DNA from: Nitrospirota bacterium
GTDB lineage: Bacteria; Nitrospirota; Thermodesulfovibrionia; Thermodesulfovibrionales; UBA9159
Length of the DNA stretch: 64,000 bases
NCBI GenBank assembly: GCA_021790195.1
Contig: JAJYIF010000012.1
Location: forward strand, 1-64,000
Direction: 5' to 3'
Position numbers and translations under genes: made by a program. Positions 52,503 through 60,437 of this stretch are shown here, piece by piece (position 1 is the stretch's first letter; each line of letters starts with the position of its first letter). The notes below the pieces were generated by a model, which was not told the origin of the DNA, ran no database searches, and worked only from the letters and a program-made list of their open reading frames with translations.

Positions 52503-53948
52503 ATGAAGAAAGGAGCTTTCAGCCTGTTCTCAAACAAAGGATATCGCCTGACCCTTGCTTCTGAAATGACTTCATATCAGGAGAAGTGGCTCTTATTCTT
52601 TATTTTCTCCCTTTTTGTAATAACGACAAGAAATGTTTATACCGGAGACACCGGGGATTACTTTAAGGTACTTTATCCGCTGGTCACTGAGGATTTTGAA
52701 ACCATCAGAAATAACTCATTCGCAGGATTGCATTACTTCCACTTCAGAGATTCATTTTTGTCAATAAAGGAAGCTTTTCGGAATTATCCTAACAGTTATA
52801 CACTCATAACATATCTGACAGCAAAGATAGTAAGACTATTCAGCAATGTATTTGATGTGCGTTTGGTTGCGATAGGTTGGAAAGCCGTCTTTTTTGTCAG
52901 TGTAGTTTCGCTGTACAAGAGAATCACGGGCTCGCAGCGGCTCTCATTGTTAAGCGCATTTATCTTCCTGTTTGCTTTCGTACTTCTCGTTTCTTCTTCA
53001 AATATCGCATTCCTGACTTCCTTTTATCCTGAACAGATCGCTCTTATAGCGGTCATCTGGATTATTAATTATTTTGTGGACTCTAGAGAAAACAAGGCGG
53101 CTGGGTACGGACTGCTTCTTTCATGTTTGATTCTCTCTACTGCAAAAGTCCAGTATTTCTATATCCCCGGCTTAATAATGGCGCTGGTTCTTTTCAGACG
53201 CGAAATACGGCCTTTCTCTAAAACCAGCTTAATATTGTCTCTTTGCTTCATACAGCTTGTGGCGATTGCTTGTATGGCAGCCTCACCATCGACCGGATTA
53301 AATGAATACGATGCCACTTATTTCGGGAGTTACCTTTGGCTCAAGAACCATGGCAGGAATTTGAATGGCATACCGAATAAGGATTGCATCGGGGTTGATG
53401 CATGGGGGAACCGTTTTGACATGAATGAGGGTGCTATCCTTACTTCGAATACTAACTGCTATGAAATTAATAAGCATGTGTCTTTCCGGGATTCACTCTC
53501 AGTGATTAAGAGAAATCCCGATCTAATTTACAGACTGATTACTGATAAGGCTATTTATGAGCTGATGGATTATGACTATTTCCACGTATACAAAACCACG
53601 AGAATTCTGAGAGACGCGGAGCAGCGACAGAGTTTCTATTCCAAACTCACATATCTTAAGGATTTTGCTTTCAGAAGAATTAGACTGCCGATGATGTTTT
53701 TCTTATTATTGATGGGTGGGATACTTTTAAGAGTCGACAGAAAATGGTCACTGGTTCTGTTGGCACTTGCAGGGATATCGGTGTCTCAGTTCTATGTATC
53801 ATTTATGGGCGAGGGCTACCGCGACTTCGGCAAACATGTCTTTCTCTTAAATTATTCTTTCGATTTGTTCCTTTTTTGTTTTGTTGCCCTTATTGGCAGA
53901 AAAGGCATATCATATTTGTCTTTCCGGCCCGATTCTTATCAACAATAG
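52503..53948 (+). CDS. AT-rich multi-pass membrane protein of unknown function
   Basis: 481 residues from ATG 52503; the open frame begins at 52428 but nothing supports the earlier start. About ten hydrophobic segments with an extramembrane loop after each pair (DTGDYFKVLYPLV near residue 45, and residues about 265-370). The layout recalls GT-C-type glycosyltransferase or Wzy-like envelope proteins, but no catalytic motif was recognised. Base composition is visibly AT-richer than its neighbours, a sign of transfer. Confidence 0.65.
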   Translation: MKKGAFSLFSNKGYRLTLASEMTSYQEKWLLFFIFSLFVITTRNVYTGDTGDYFKVLYPLVTEDFETIRNNSFAGLHYFHFRDSFLSIKEAFRNYPNSYTLITYLTAKIVRLFSNVFDVRLVAIGWKAVFFVSVVSLYKRITGSQRLSLLSAFIFLFAFVLLVSSSNIAFLTSFYPEQIALIAVIWIINYFVDSRENKAAGYGLLLSCLILSTAKVQYFYIPGLIMALVLFRREIRPFSKTSLILSLCFIQLVAIACMAASPSTGLNEYDATYFGSYLWLKNHGRNLNGIPNKDCIGVDAWGNRFDMNEGAILTSNTNCYEINKHVSFRDSLSVIKRNPDLIYRLITDKAIYELMDYDYFHVYKTTRILRDAEQRQSFYSKLTYLKDFAFRRIRLPMMFFLLLMGGILLRVDRKWSLVLLALAGISVSQFYVSFMGEGYRDFGKHVFLLNYSFDLFLFCFVALIGRKGISYLSFRPDSYQQ

Positions 53949-54100
53949 GTATCTGACAATGGGCTGGTAACAGATTTGGCAGATGAGAGTCACCCCTGGC
54001 GACGTTATTTGTAGATTGGCGTTGAAGACTGACCCACCATCGGCGTCTAATTCTAACCATTGACACCATCACATTGTAACTCCATTTTTGCAAGGTTCAA
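53949..54100. other. Intergenic relic region, possibly insertion-sequence debris
   Basis: No gene. The stretch around 54017-54035 (GATTGGCGTTGAAGACTGAC) reads like the end of an IS21-type element, which commonly carries GTCAGTCTTCAACGCC-like termini; this is a resemblance from memory only. The sequence is atypical for the window. Confidence 0.3.
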
Positions 54101-54322
54101 ATGAGAGAGAGACTTCAAGTGCCCTTGAACGGCCGAATCACGCAATACGCAGACGGAGCATCGCTGATAAAGCGATTGACCTTGCGCTCTTAACCGATTT
54201 ACGAGGACGACGAGCTTTACTATAAATTCGATTTCGAGGATACTGCTTTCCGCAGATTACCCAGAAGATCGACAAAAGCTTTCTCATTATTCAGAAAATT
54301 AGGGACTTCCGGCAGAAAATGA
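54101..54322 (+). pseudogene. Relic ORF broken by one in-frame TAA
   Basis: From ATG 54101 a frame of 73 codons to TGA 54320-54322 is protein-like (MRERLQVPLNGRITQ, then YEDDELYYKFDFEDTAFRRL) but contains one in-frame TAA, after codon 30. The 3' end runs into the first arm of the 41-bp palindrome. Origin not recognised; possibly a transposase fragment. Confidence 0.35.
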
Positions 54323-54341
54323 TTTTCTGCCGGAAGTCCCT
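54301..54341. repeat. Perfect 41-bp palindrome
   Basis: AGGGACTTCCGGCAGAAAAT (54301-54320) is followed by one base (G) and then by its exact reverse complement (54322-54341). No mismatch in 20 bp. It could be a terminator of the convergent genes, a recombination site or the end of a decayed mobile element; no T-tract clearly favours the first. Confidence 0.85.
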
Positions 54342-54390
54342 CTGTGGCATATTTCTATCGTTTATCCCCCACATTAAGAAAAACGTCAAG

Positions 54391-55500
54391 TCAAAAAAAA
54401 GCAGGTGGCGTATTAGAAGTGCCCGCACAATTATTATTTGACCATAGGTTATTTCCATCTACCCACTGGCCGGGCACGAAGTCGTCTGCGCAACCAATGA
54501 CAGAGCCATATACATTATTCCCTGTGATAGTATTGAATCTTGGAACTTCGTAAGGTTGAACCTCATCGGCACCAATTAAGAGAATCCCTATGTAGCCTTG
54601 AGAAGAATTATTCCTAACCGTATTATACGCAGCACAGTCATAATAATCCTGGTCACAGCATAATAATATTCCAACGGTCTTGCCAGTATTATCGCCGCCC
54701 CATTCACAAGCGGGGTGACCATAGTATTTATTACCACCGCTGTTATTTATGAGGTTATTCTCTATTGTCCAGCCATGGCTCTCATATATAACAACGCCAC
54801 CGAGTCCACCGTTGTCCCATATGGAATTATTCCCGAGGTATCCGTTATTGACTTGTGCAATATCAAGACCAGTCCCCGCGTTGTAATAAATATTATTCCC
54901 ATAAATCTGTGGGGCTAAGTCATATTGTGAATATACGACGGTATATATAGCTGAACCGTACCAACCATACTGGGGATAACATTGCCCACCATTGTTTGTC
55001 AGAACACTATACCGAAGGATGGTTTGTATCCCCTGTATCGTCACTCCGTCACATCTTACGCCGTCAACTTGCATGCTATCTATGACTACGCCCGTCGTTG
55101 CCGCGCCCGATTGCGATGGCACCACAGCGATACCCAAATCAGCCGCCTTGTTTCCTATGCCGTTTAGCTCTCCGGTAAGTCGAAAATTGCTAAGAGTTAC
55201 ATTTGAAGACGCTATCGCAATCACTGATAAATTGCCAATATCTTGGGAAGGCGCCAGAGTTGAAACTGTGCTACCCTTGCCGGTGAGTGTCCTGCCCGCA
55301 GGTATATAAATTTGCTGCTCAATAGTGTGGATACCTTGATCAATTTGAACACATGCATTATTGTCCAGAGCCGCTTTCAAAGATGCGTAGCCGTTTCCGC
55401 TCCACAAATAGCAGGTTGCCGAGGAAATGCTCGGCATGCCGACAGTAACCGCCATGCCGACTATCAGCATAATACATAATCTAAATCCTTTCACTTTCAC
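54391..55500 (-). CDS. Secreted right-handed beta-helix protein
   Basis: 369 residues from GTG 55500, five nt after aaggaggt; the frame starts at 55527. Signal peptide (residues 1-27, ending SISSA). The rest is a parallel beta-helix with repeated N-x-x-x-N-G and NN-x-x-x-NN turns (IYGNNIYYNAGTGLDI, IENNLINNSGG, NTITGNNVYG), as in pectate lyase-like and NosD/CASH proteins. Several Cys pairs suggest disulfides. Carbohydrate binding or cleavage, or surface attachment, is possible; no catalytic residues were identified. Confidence 0.78.
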   Translation of the reverse strand: MKVKGFRLCIMLIVGMAVTVGMPSISSATCYLWSGNGYASLKAALDNNACVQIDQGIHTIEQQIYIPAGRTLTGKGSTVSTLAPSQDIGNLSVIAIASSNVTLSNFRLTGELNGIGNKAADLGIAVVPSQSGAATTGVVIDSMQVDGVRCDGVTIQGIQTILRYSVLTNNGGQCYPQYGWYGSAIYTVVYSQYDLAPQIYGNNIYYNAGTGLDIAQVNNGYLGNNSIWDNGGLGGVVIYESHGWTIENNLINNSGGNKYYGHPACEWGGDNTGKTVGILLCCDQDYYDCAAYNTVRNNSSQGYIGILLIGADEVQPYEVPRFNTITGNNVYGSVIGCADDFVPGQWVDGNNLWSNNNCAGTSNTPPAFF

Positions 55501-55762
55501 GATAGACCTCCTTGATTCTTTTTTCACCGCAGACCGGCCTATAAGATCTAACCTCGCCTCCTTTCCTGAAAATATCTATCCGCCGGGAAAAGCGGTTTCT
55601 AATAAATGACTACCGACAGAGTCGATCGTCACTCACTTTCATACAACCTTAACCTCTTTTTAGAAACCCTGTAAATCACCCTATATGGGTATTTTTGGGG
55701 TACAAAAGGAAAACGGAAAGAACGGATAGTATTTTTCGCGGCCGCCTGCTAAAATATAAATA

Positions 55763-55850
55763 TCCCTGGGGGAGGCCGGAAGGCCTGAGAGTTTCCTTGA
55801 AGAGGAAGACCCCTTGAACCTGATACGGGCAATGCCGGCGTAGGGAACGG
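55763..55850 (+). promoter_or_regulatory. TPP riboswitch (thi-box)
   Basis: P1 TCCCT (55763-55767) pairs with AGGGA (55842-55846). Conserved blocks are GCCTGAGAG (55783-55791, the CUGAGA of the thi-box), ACCC-TTGAACCTGAT (55809-55823) and AATGCCGGCGTAGGGAA (55831-55847). The layout is unmistakably that of the TPP class. It lies upstream of thiS and an intrinsic terminator. Confidence 0.96.
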
Positions 55851-55867
55851 GAACTGGAAGAAAGCGA

Positions 55868-55907
55868 ATCCTCTATTCCCACGCTGCAGGGATAGAGGAT
55901 TTTTTAT
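55868..55907 (+). terminator. Expression-platform terminator of the TPP riboswitch
   Basis: ATCCTCTA-T-TCCC (55868-55880) pairs with GGGA-TAGAGGAT (55889-55900) followed by TTTTTT. The thiS start codon is only two nt after the T-run, and the agagg in the right arm could be the ribosome binding site, so both termination and translation may be controlled. Confidence 0.88.
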
Positions 55908-55908
55908 T

Positions 55909-56124
55909 ATGAAGATCAAAGTCAACGGCGAAGAATACCTGACGGACAGAGATACCGTGGCGCAGCTCCTGAAAGAGATGGACATTCTCCCCGAGAGGGT
56001 CGCCGTGGAAGTGAATCTTAGTATTGTCAGGAGAAGCTCTTTTGGAGACTTCCGCCTGAAGGAAGGAGACTGCGTCGAGATAGTCTATTTTGTCGGAGGA
56101 GGAAGATTATGGAAGATAAATTAG
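55909..56124 (+). CDS. thiS: Sulfur carrier protein ThiS with C-terminal extension
   Basis: 71 residues with ThiS beta-grasp sequence ([59 protein letters not shown]). The conserved di-Gly that must be C-terminal for adenylation is followed by six extra residues (RLWKIN). These arise because the frame overlaps the thiG ribosome binding site and start by 16 nt. Either a peptidase trims the tail, as for HcyS-type carriers, or the carrier is inactive. Controlled by the TPP riboswitch. Confidence 0.88.
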   Translation: MKIKVNGEEYLTDRDTVAQLLKEMDILPERVAVEVNLSIVRRSSFGDFRLKEGDCVEIVYFVGGGRLWKIN

Positions 56125-56879
56125 TTATCAGAGGGATCGAGTTCAGCTCCAGGCTATGGATTGGCACAGGGAAATACAAGGACTTTGACGAGACTGCCCG
56201 GGCTGTTGAGGCGTCAGGCACCGACGTTGTCACTGTCTCGGTCAGGAGGGTGAACATCACCGACAGGAAGTCCGAAAACCTTCTCGATTATATAGACCCA
56301 AGGAAATATAAGATACTCCCCAACACCGCGGGTTGCTATAATGTCGAGGATGCCCTGAGATACTCACGCCTTGCAAGAGAGGCGGGTGTCTCGGATATGG
56401 TAAAGCTCGAAGTAATAGGAGACGAAAAAACATTGTTTCCCGATACACTAGGCTTGTTGAAGGCGACCGAGACACTCGCAAAAGAGGGCTTCATCGTATT
56501 CCCCTATACGAATGACGATCCCATAATGGCAAAAAGGCTTGAGAGCGCAGGCGCGGCCGCGGTCATGCCGCTCGGCGCGCCGATCGGATCGGGTTTGGGG
56601 ATAAGGAACCCGTACAATATCCGGATAATCATGGAGGCGTCTAAGGTCCCGGTTATTGTGGATGCAGGCGTCGGGACTGCCTCGGATGCTACGATAGCGA
56701 TGGAGCTCGGGTGCGATGCGGTCCTGATAAATACCGCTATCGCCGGGGCCAGGGACCCTATAGCTATGGCAGCCGCCATGAAGCATGCCGTCATCGCAGG
56801 CAGACTTGCATACAGGGCCGGAAGGATAGGAAAGAAACTTTATGCGACGGCGAGCAGCCCGCTTGAGGGGATGTTGTAA
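56109..56879 (+). CDS. thiG: Thiazole synthase
   Basis: 256 residues. [59 protein letters not shown] and [35 protein letters not shown] are the family blocks; the Schiff-base lysine lies in VKLEV. Forms the thiazole ring with ThiS-thiocarboxylate. Starts in the overlap with thiS (SD GGAGGAGGA). Confidence 0.96.
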   Translation: MEDKLVIRGIEFSSRLWIGTGKYKDFDETARAVEASGTDVVTVSVRRVNITDRKSENLLDYIDPRKYKILPNTAGCYNVEDALRYSRLAREAGVSDMVKLEVIGDEKTLFPDTLGLLKATETLAKEGFIVFPYTNDDPIMAKRLESAGAAAVMPLGAPIGSGLGIRNPYNIRIIMEASKVPVIVDAGVGTASDATIAMELGCDAVLINTAIAGARDPIAMAAAMKHAVIAGRLAYRAGRIGKKLYATASSPLEGML

Positions 56880-56989
56880 CAGTCGCATGAATGGGAAGCG
56901 GATACGTCTCAAAACCTTTTATCCGCACACAGACGGATTCGCCGGGGCGAAATGCGATTTGATAGGGTGAAGACATCAAAGAGTAACAA

Positions 56990-57670
56990 GTGACAATAGA
57001 TTTTAGGCTCTACCTCATAACAGACAGAAAGATATTGACAGGTTCGCGTCAGTTGTCAGATGCCGTTGAGGATGCACTCAAGGCTGGAGTAAGAGCAGTT
57101 CAGTTGAGGGAAAAGGACCTGCCGACGAGACCTCTTATTGATATGGCATACAGGATGAGAGAACTGACAAAAAGATATGATGCCTTGTTCTTCATAAACG
57201 ACAGGACTGACATTGCCCTGAGCGTCAGGGCGGATGGGGTCCAGCTCGCCCGGACGAGCATCCCGGTCCATGCGGTCAGAAAGATTGCGGGCGACAAGTT
57301 TCTTATCGGCGCCTCCGCTCATTCAGTTGCCGAGGCCGTCGAGGCTGAAAAGGAAGGAGCCGATTTTATCACGTTCGGACCTATTTATCATACGCCGTCA
57401 AAACTCAGATACGGAGAGCCTGTTGGAACAGAGACGCTAAGGAGCGCTCGAAGCAAGATCTCGAAGCCCATTTTCGGAATAGGTGGAATAAAGACAGAGA
57501 ATATCGCTGACGTGATCGACTCAGGGGCCGACGGCATCGCGGCAATAAGCGGGATTCTGGGTGAAAGTGATATTGGGAGAGCGGTAGGAGAGTATTTGAA
57601 GGAACTGGAGGAAAGAAGAACCACAGAGACACGGAGACACAGAGAAGGATTAATAATGAAACGTCTTTAA
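56990..57670 (+). CDS. thiE: Thiamine-phosphate synthase
   Basis: 226 residues from GTG 56990. VQLREKDLPTRPLIDMA, FINDRTDIALSVRADGVQL, FLIGASAHSVAEAVEAEKEGADFITFGPIYHTPSK and GIGGIKTENI are ThiE signatures. Joins HMP-PP and thiazole phosphate. The last 20 residues (RRTTETRRHREG) come from a repetitive sequence (ccacagagacacggagacac) and are atypical. 110 nt separate it from thiG. Confidence 0.94.
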   Translation: MTIDFRLYLITDRKILTGSRQLSDAVEDALKAGVRAVQLREKDLPTRPLIDMAYRMRELTKRYDALFFINDRTDIALSVRADGVQLARTSIPVHAVRKIAGDKFLIGASAHSVAEAVEAEKEGADFITFGPIYHTPSKLRYGEPVGTETLRSARSKISKPIFGIGGIKTENIADVIDSGADGIAAISGILGESDIGRAVGEYLKELEERRTTETRRHREGLIMKRL

Positions 57671-57679
57671 CTGGTCGGC

Positions 57680-57790
57680 GCTGGCCGTTATACCGGCGAA
57701 AGCCGGTATCCAGTGATGTTGTCTTTTTGTCTGCGCGAATCTGTCTGAGCGCGAAAGAAGTCGCTGGATGCCGGATCAAGTCCGGCATGA
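57680..57790. repeat. REP-like intergenic repeat cluster before thiC
   Basis: Contains two palindromic units, TTATACCGGCGAAAGCCGGTAT (57694-57711) and ATGCCGGATCAAGTCCGGCATGAC (57768-57791), both with CCGG-rich self-complementary arms. Such sequences are common dispersed repeats in environmental proteobacteria-like genomes. They are followed directly by the thiC ribosome binding site. Confidence 0.75.
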
Positions 57791-57804
57791 CAAGGAGAAT
57801 GATT

Positions 57805-59088
57805 ATGACGAGAATAGAACTTGCAAAGAAAGGCATCGTGACGGAGGAGATGGCGGCGGTCGCCGCCAACGAGGGGATATCCCGGGAAAAGCTCGCGGCT
57901 GACATTGCTGAGGGAGCCACTGTTATCACACGCAATAAGATTCATGACATTACGCCCCTCGGCATCGGCAAAGGGCTGCGGACGAAGATCAATGCCAACA
58001 TAGGCACGTCCAAGGACAGGATCTCCTATGACGACGAGATAAAGAAACTTGAGGTCCTGGTGAGGTACGGGGCGGATGCGGTCATGGACCTTTCGACCGG
58101 CGGCGCGATAAGGGACCTGAGAAATACGCTGATGAAGAAGTCTTCTGTTTCGGTTGGGACGGTCCCTATTTATGAGGCGGTAGTTAAGACAGCCGAAAGG
58201 CATGGACAGATCGCCAGGATGTCGCCGGACGACCTTTTCGAAGTCATCGAGGACCATGCTAAGGACGGCGTGGATTTCGTGACCGTCCACTGCGGGGTCA
58301 CAAGAAAGGCGATAGAGCGTCTGAGAGAGGACAGCAGGATCCTCGACGTTGTTAGCAGGGGCGGCGCATTCCTCCTCGAATGGATGATATACAACGACAG
58401 CGAAAACCCTCTTTACGAGCATTACGACAGACTTCTCGGGCTGGCAAAGAAATACGATCTGACGCTCAGTCTCGGAGACGGGTTCAGGCCGGGCTGTATC
58501 GCGGACGCCACAGACAGAAGCCAGCTTGAGGAGCTGGTGACCCTCGGCGAGCTGAGAGACGCCGCTGTGGCAGAGGGCGTTCAGGTCATAATCGAAGGTC
58601 CAGGGCACGTCCCTCTGAACCAGGTGGAGCTGAACATAAAGATGCAGAAGGAGATATGCAAGGGCGCGCCGTTCTATGTGCTCGGCCCTCTTGTCACGGA
58701 TATCGCAATGGGATACGACCATATCGCTGCGGCCATAGGCGGCGCGATCGCTGGCGCGGCCGGGGCAGACTTCTTGTGCTACGTCACACCTTCCGAACAC
58801 ATAAGATTGCCCAATATAGAGGATGTCCGGGAAGGGGTGATCGCCTCAAGGATAGCGGCCCACGCCGCCGATATCGCGAAAGGAATTCCCGGCGCCATTG
58901 AACAAGACAAGAAGATGGCGCACTGCAGAAAGAAGCTTGACTGGGAAGGACAGATATCGTTGAGCTTCGATCCGGACCGGGTGCGGGAGAGGAGGGGAGA
59001 GACGCCTCCCACCGTAAACGAGGTTTGCAGCATGTGCGGAGAGTTCTGCGCGATAAAGACGGTCGAGAGGGCGCTCCAGAAGAAGTGA
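57805..59088 (+). CDS. thiC: Phosphomethylpyrimidine synthase
   Basis: 427 residues from ATG 57805, eight nt after aaggag; ATG 57799 lies too close to it. Radical SAM enzyme converting AIR to HMP phosphate. Features: NANIGTSKDR, AVMDLSTGGAIRDLRN, FVTVHCGV, GDGFRPGC, EGPGHVPLNQ and the C-terminal cluster motif CSMCGEFCAIK (CX2CX4C). The length fits the short form of the family, lacking the N-terminal extension of plant and many bacterial enzymes. Confidence 0.96.
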   Translation: MTRIELAKKGIVTEEMAAVAANEGISREKLAADIAEGATVITRNKIHDITPLGIGKGLRTKINANIGTSKDRISYDDEIKKLEVLVRYGADAVMDLSTGGAIRDLRNTLMKKSSVSVGTVPIYEAVVKTAERHGQIARMSPDDLFEVIEDHAKDGVDFVTVHCGVTRKAIERLREDSRILDVVSRGGAFLLEWMIYNDSENPLYEHYDRLLGLAKKYDLTLSLGDGFRPGCIADATDRSQLEELVTLGELRDAAVAEGVQVIIEGPGHVPLNQVELNIKMQKEICKGAPFYVLGPLVTDIAMGYDHIAAAIGGAIAGAAGADFLCYVTPSEHIRLPNIEDVREGVIASRIAAHAADIAKGIPGAIEQDKKMAHCRKKLDWEGQISLSFDPDRVRERRGETPPTVNEVCSMCGEFCAIKTVERALQKK

Positions 59089-59148
59089 ACTTTCTGTTGG
59101 TTTCGTGTAAAATAGCTACTTTGACTAAGGATCAAAGAGGAGGAGTAC

Positions 59149-60210
59149 ATGCCCAAGACATATAAGATCGCGGTTATCGGCGGCGACGGCACAGGACCTG
59201 AGGTCATTGCCGAAGGGATAAAGGTCCTGAAATCGGCGTCGATGAAGTACGGCTTTAAGATCGATTTTGCATATTTTGATTTCGGAGGCGAGCGCTATTT
59301 GAAGACCGGCGAAGTGCTGCCGGACAGCGCTGTCGACGACCTCACGAAATTTGACGCGATATATCTCGGCGCGATCGGTCACCCCGACGTCAAACCCGGC
59401 ATACTCGAAAAAGGCATACTCCTCAGGCTCAGATTTGAGCTGGACCAATACATAAATCTCCGCCCTGTGAGACTTTATCCGGGAGTCGATTGTCCCCTGA
59501 AGAATAAGAAACCCGAGGACATCGACTTCGTGGTCATAAGAGAGAACACGGAAGGGCTCTATGCTGGAGTCGGCGGCTTCTTTAAGAAGGGGACCCCCGA
59601 CGAGGTGGCAACTCAGGTCTCGATCAACACGAGGAAGGGCGTCGAGAGATGCATCCGGTATGCCTTTGAATACGCAAAGAAGAGAAACAAGTCCAACAAG
59701 CTCACGCTTTGCGGGAAGACCAACGTCCTCACTTACGCCTTCGGCCTGTGGGAGCGGACGTTTCACGAGGTCGCAAAAGAGTACCCCGAGATCAAGACGG
59801 ATTACGCCCATGTGGACGCAATCACCATGTGGTTTGTGAAGAACCCCGAGTGGTTCGATGTTATAGTCACCGATAATCTCTTCGGGGATATCATCACCGA
59901 CCTCGGGGCCATGATCCAGGGCGGACTCGGTATCGCCGCGGGAGGGAATATCAATCCCGAAGGCGTCTCTATGTTCGAGCCCATAGGAGGCTCGGCCCCC
60001 AAATACAAAGGCCAGAATATGATCAACCCGCTCGCTGCGATCTGCGCGGGGGCCGTGATGCTCGACAACCTCGGGGAGAAGAGCGCTGCCGATGCCATAG
60101 AGAGGGCTGTGATGGACCTGACGGCGACAAAGATAAAAGACCTTTCAGCCGGAAAGATGGGTTTCTCGACGACCCAGGTCGGTGACATGGTCGCCAAAAT
60201 AGTCGGCTGA
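59149..60210 (+). CDS. leuB: 3-isopropylmalate dehydrogenase-type NAD decarboxylating dehydrogenase
   Basis: 353 residues; IAVIGGDGTGPEVIAEG, VIRENTEGLYAGVGG, DAITMWFVKNPEWFDVIVTDNLFGDIITDLGAMIQGGLG and FEPIGGSAPKYKG. Isopropylmalate, isocitrate, homoisocitrate and tartrate dehydrogenases share these. LeuB is most likely from the length and the substrate loop LLRLRFELDQYINLRP, but leucine synthesis neighbours are absent, so other acids remain possible. ATG 59149 follows agaggagga. Confidence 0.87.
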   Translation: MPKTYKIAVIGGDGTGPEVIAEGIKVLKSASMKYGFKIDFAYFDFGGERYLKTGEVLPDSAVDDLTKFDAIYLGAIGHPDVKPGILEKGILLRLRFELDQYINLRPVRLYPGVDCPLKNKKPEDIDFVVIRENTEGLYAGVGGFFKKGTPDEVATQVSINTRKGVERCIRYAFEYAKKRNKSNKLTLCGKTNVLTYAFGLWERTFHEVAKEYPEIKTDYAHVDAITMWFVKNPEWFDVIVTDNLFGDIITDLGAMIQGGLGIAAGGNINPEGVSMFEPIGGSAPKYKGQNMINPLAAICAGAVMLDNLGEKSAADAIERAVMDLTATKIKDLSAGKMGFSTTQVGDMVAKIVG

Positions 60211-60437
60211 CAGGTTTCACAATCTGATAAACCTATAAGAAACCGTCCCGCGCAAAGAACGCAAAGTCTGATGAACTTCGATGTGTTGACCTGGCCCGTA
60301 TCCTCCCTGCCGGTATTTCGTCCGGTCTTCACATTGCTTCGAATGTCTCACTTGCTCCTTGCTGTTTGAACATGCCGTGATATACTTTGATTGAACAGTC
60401 CCGTCATCTTAATAATTGCGTTTGAGGGGTGAACGCC

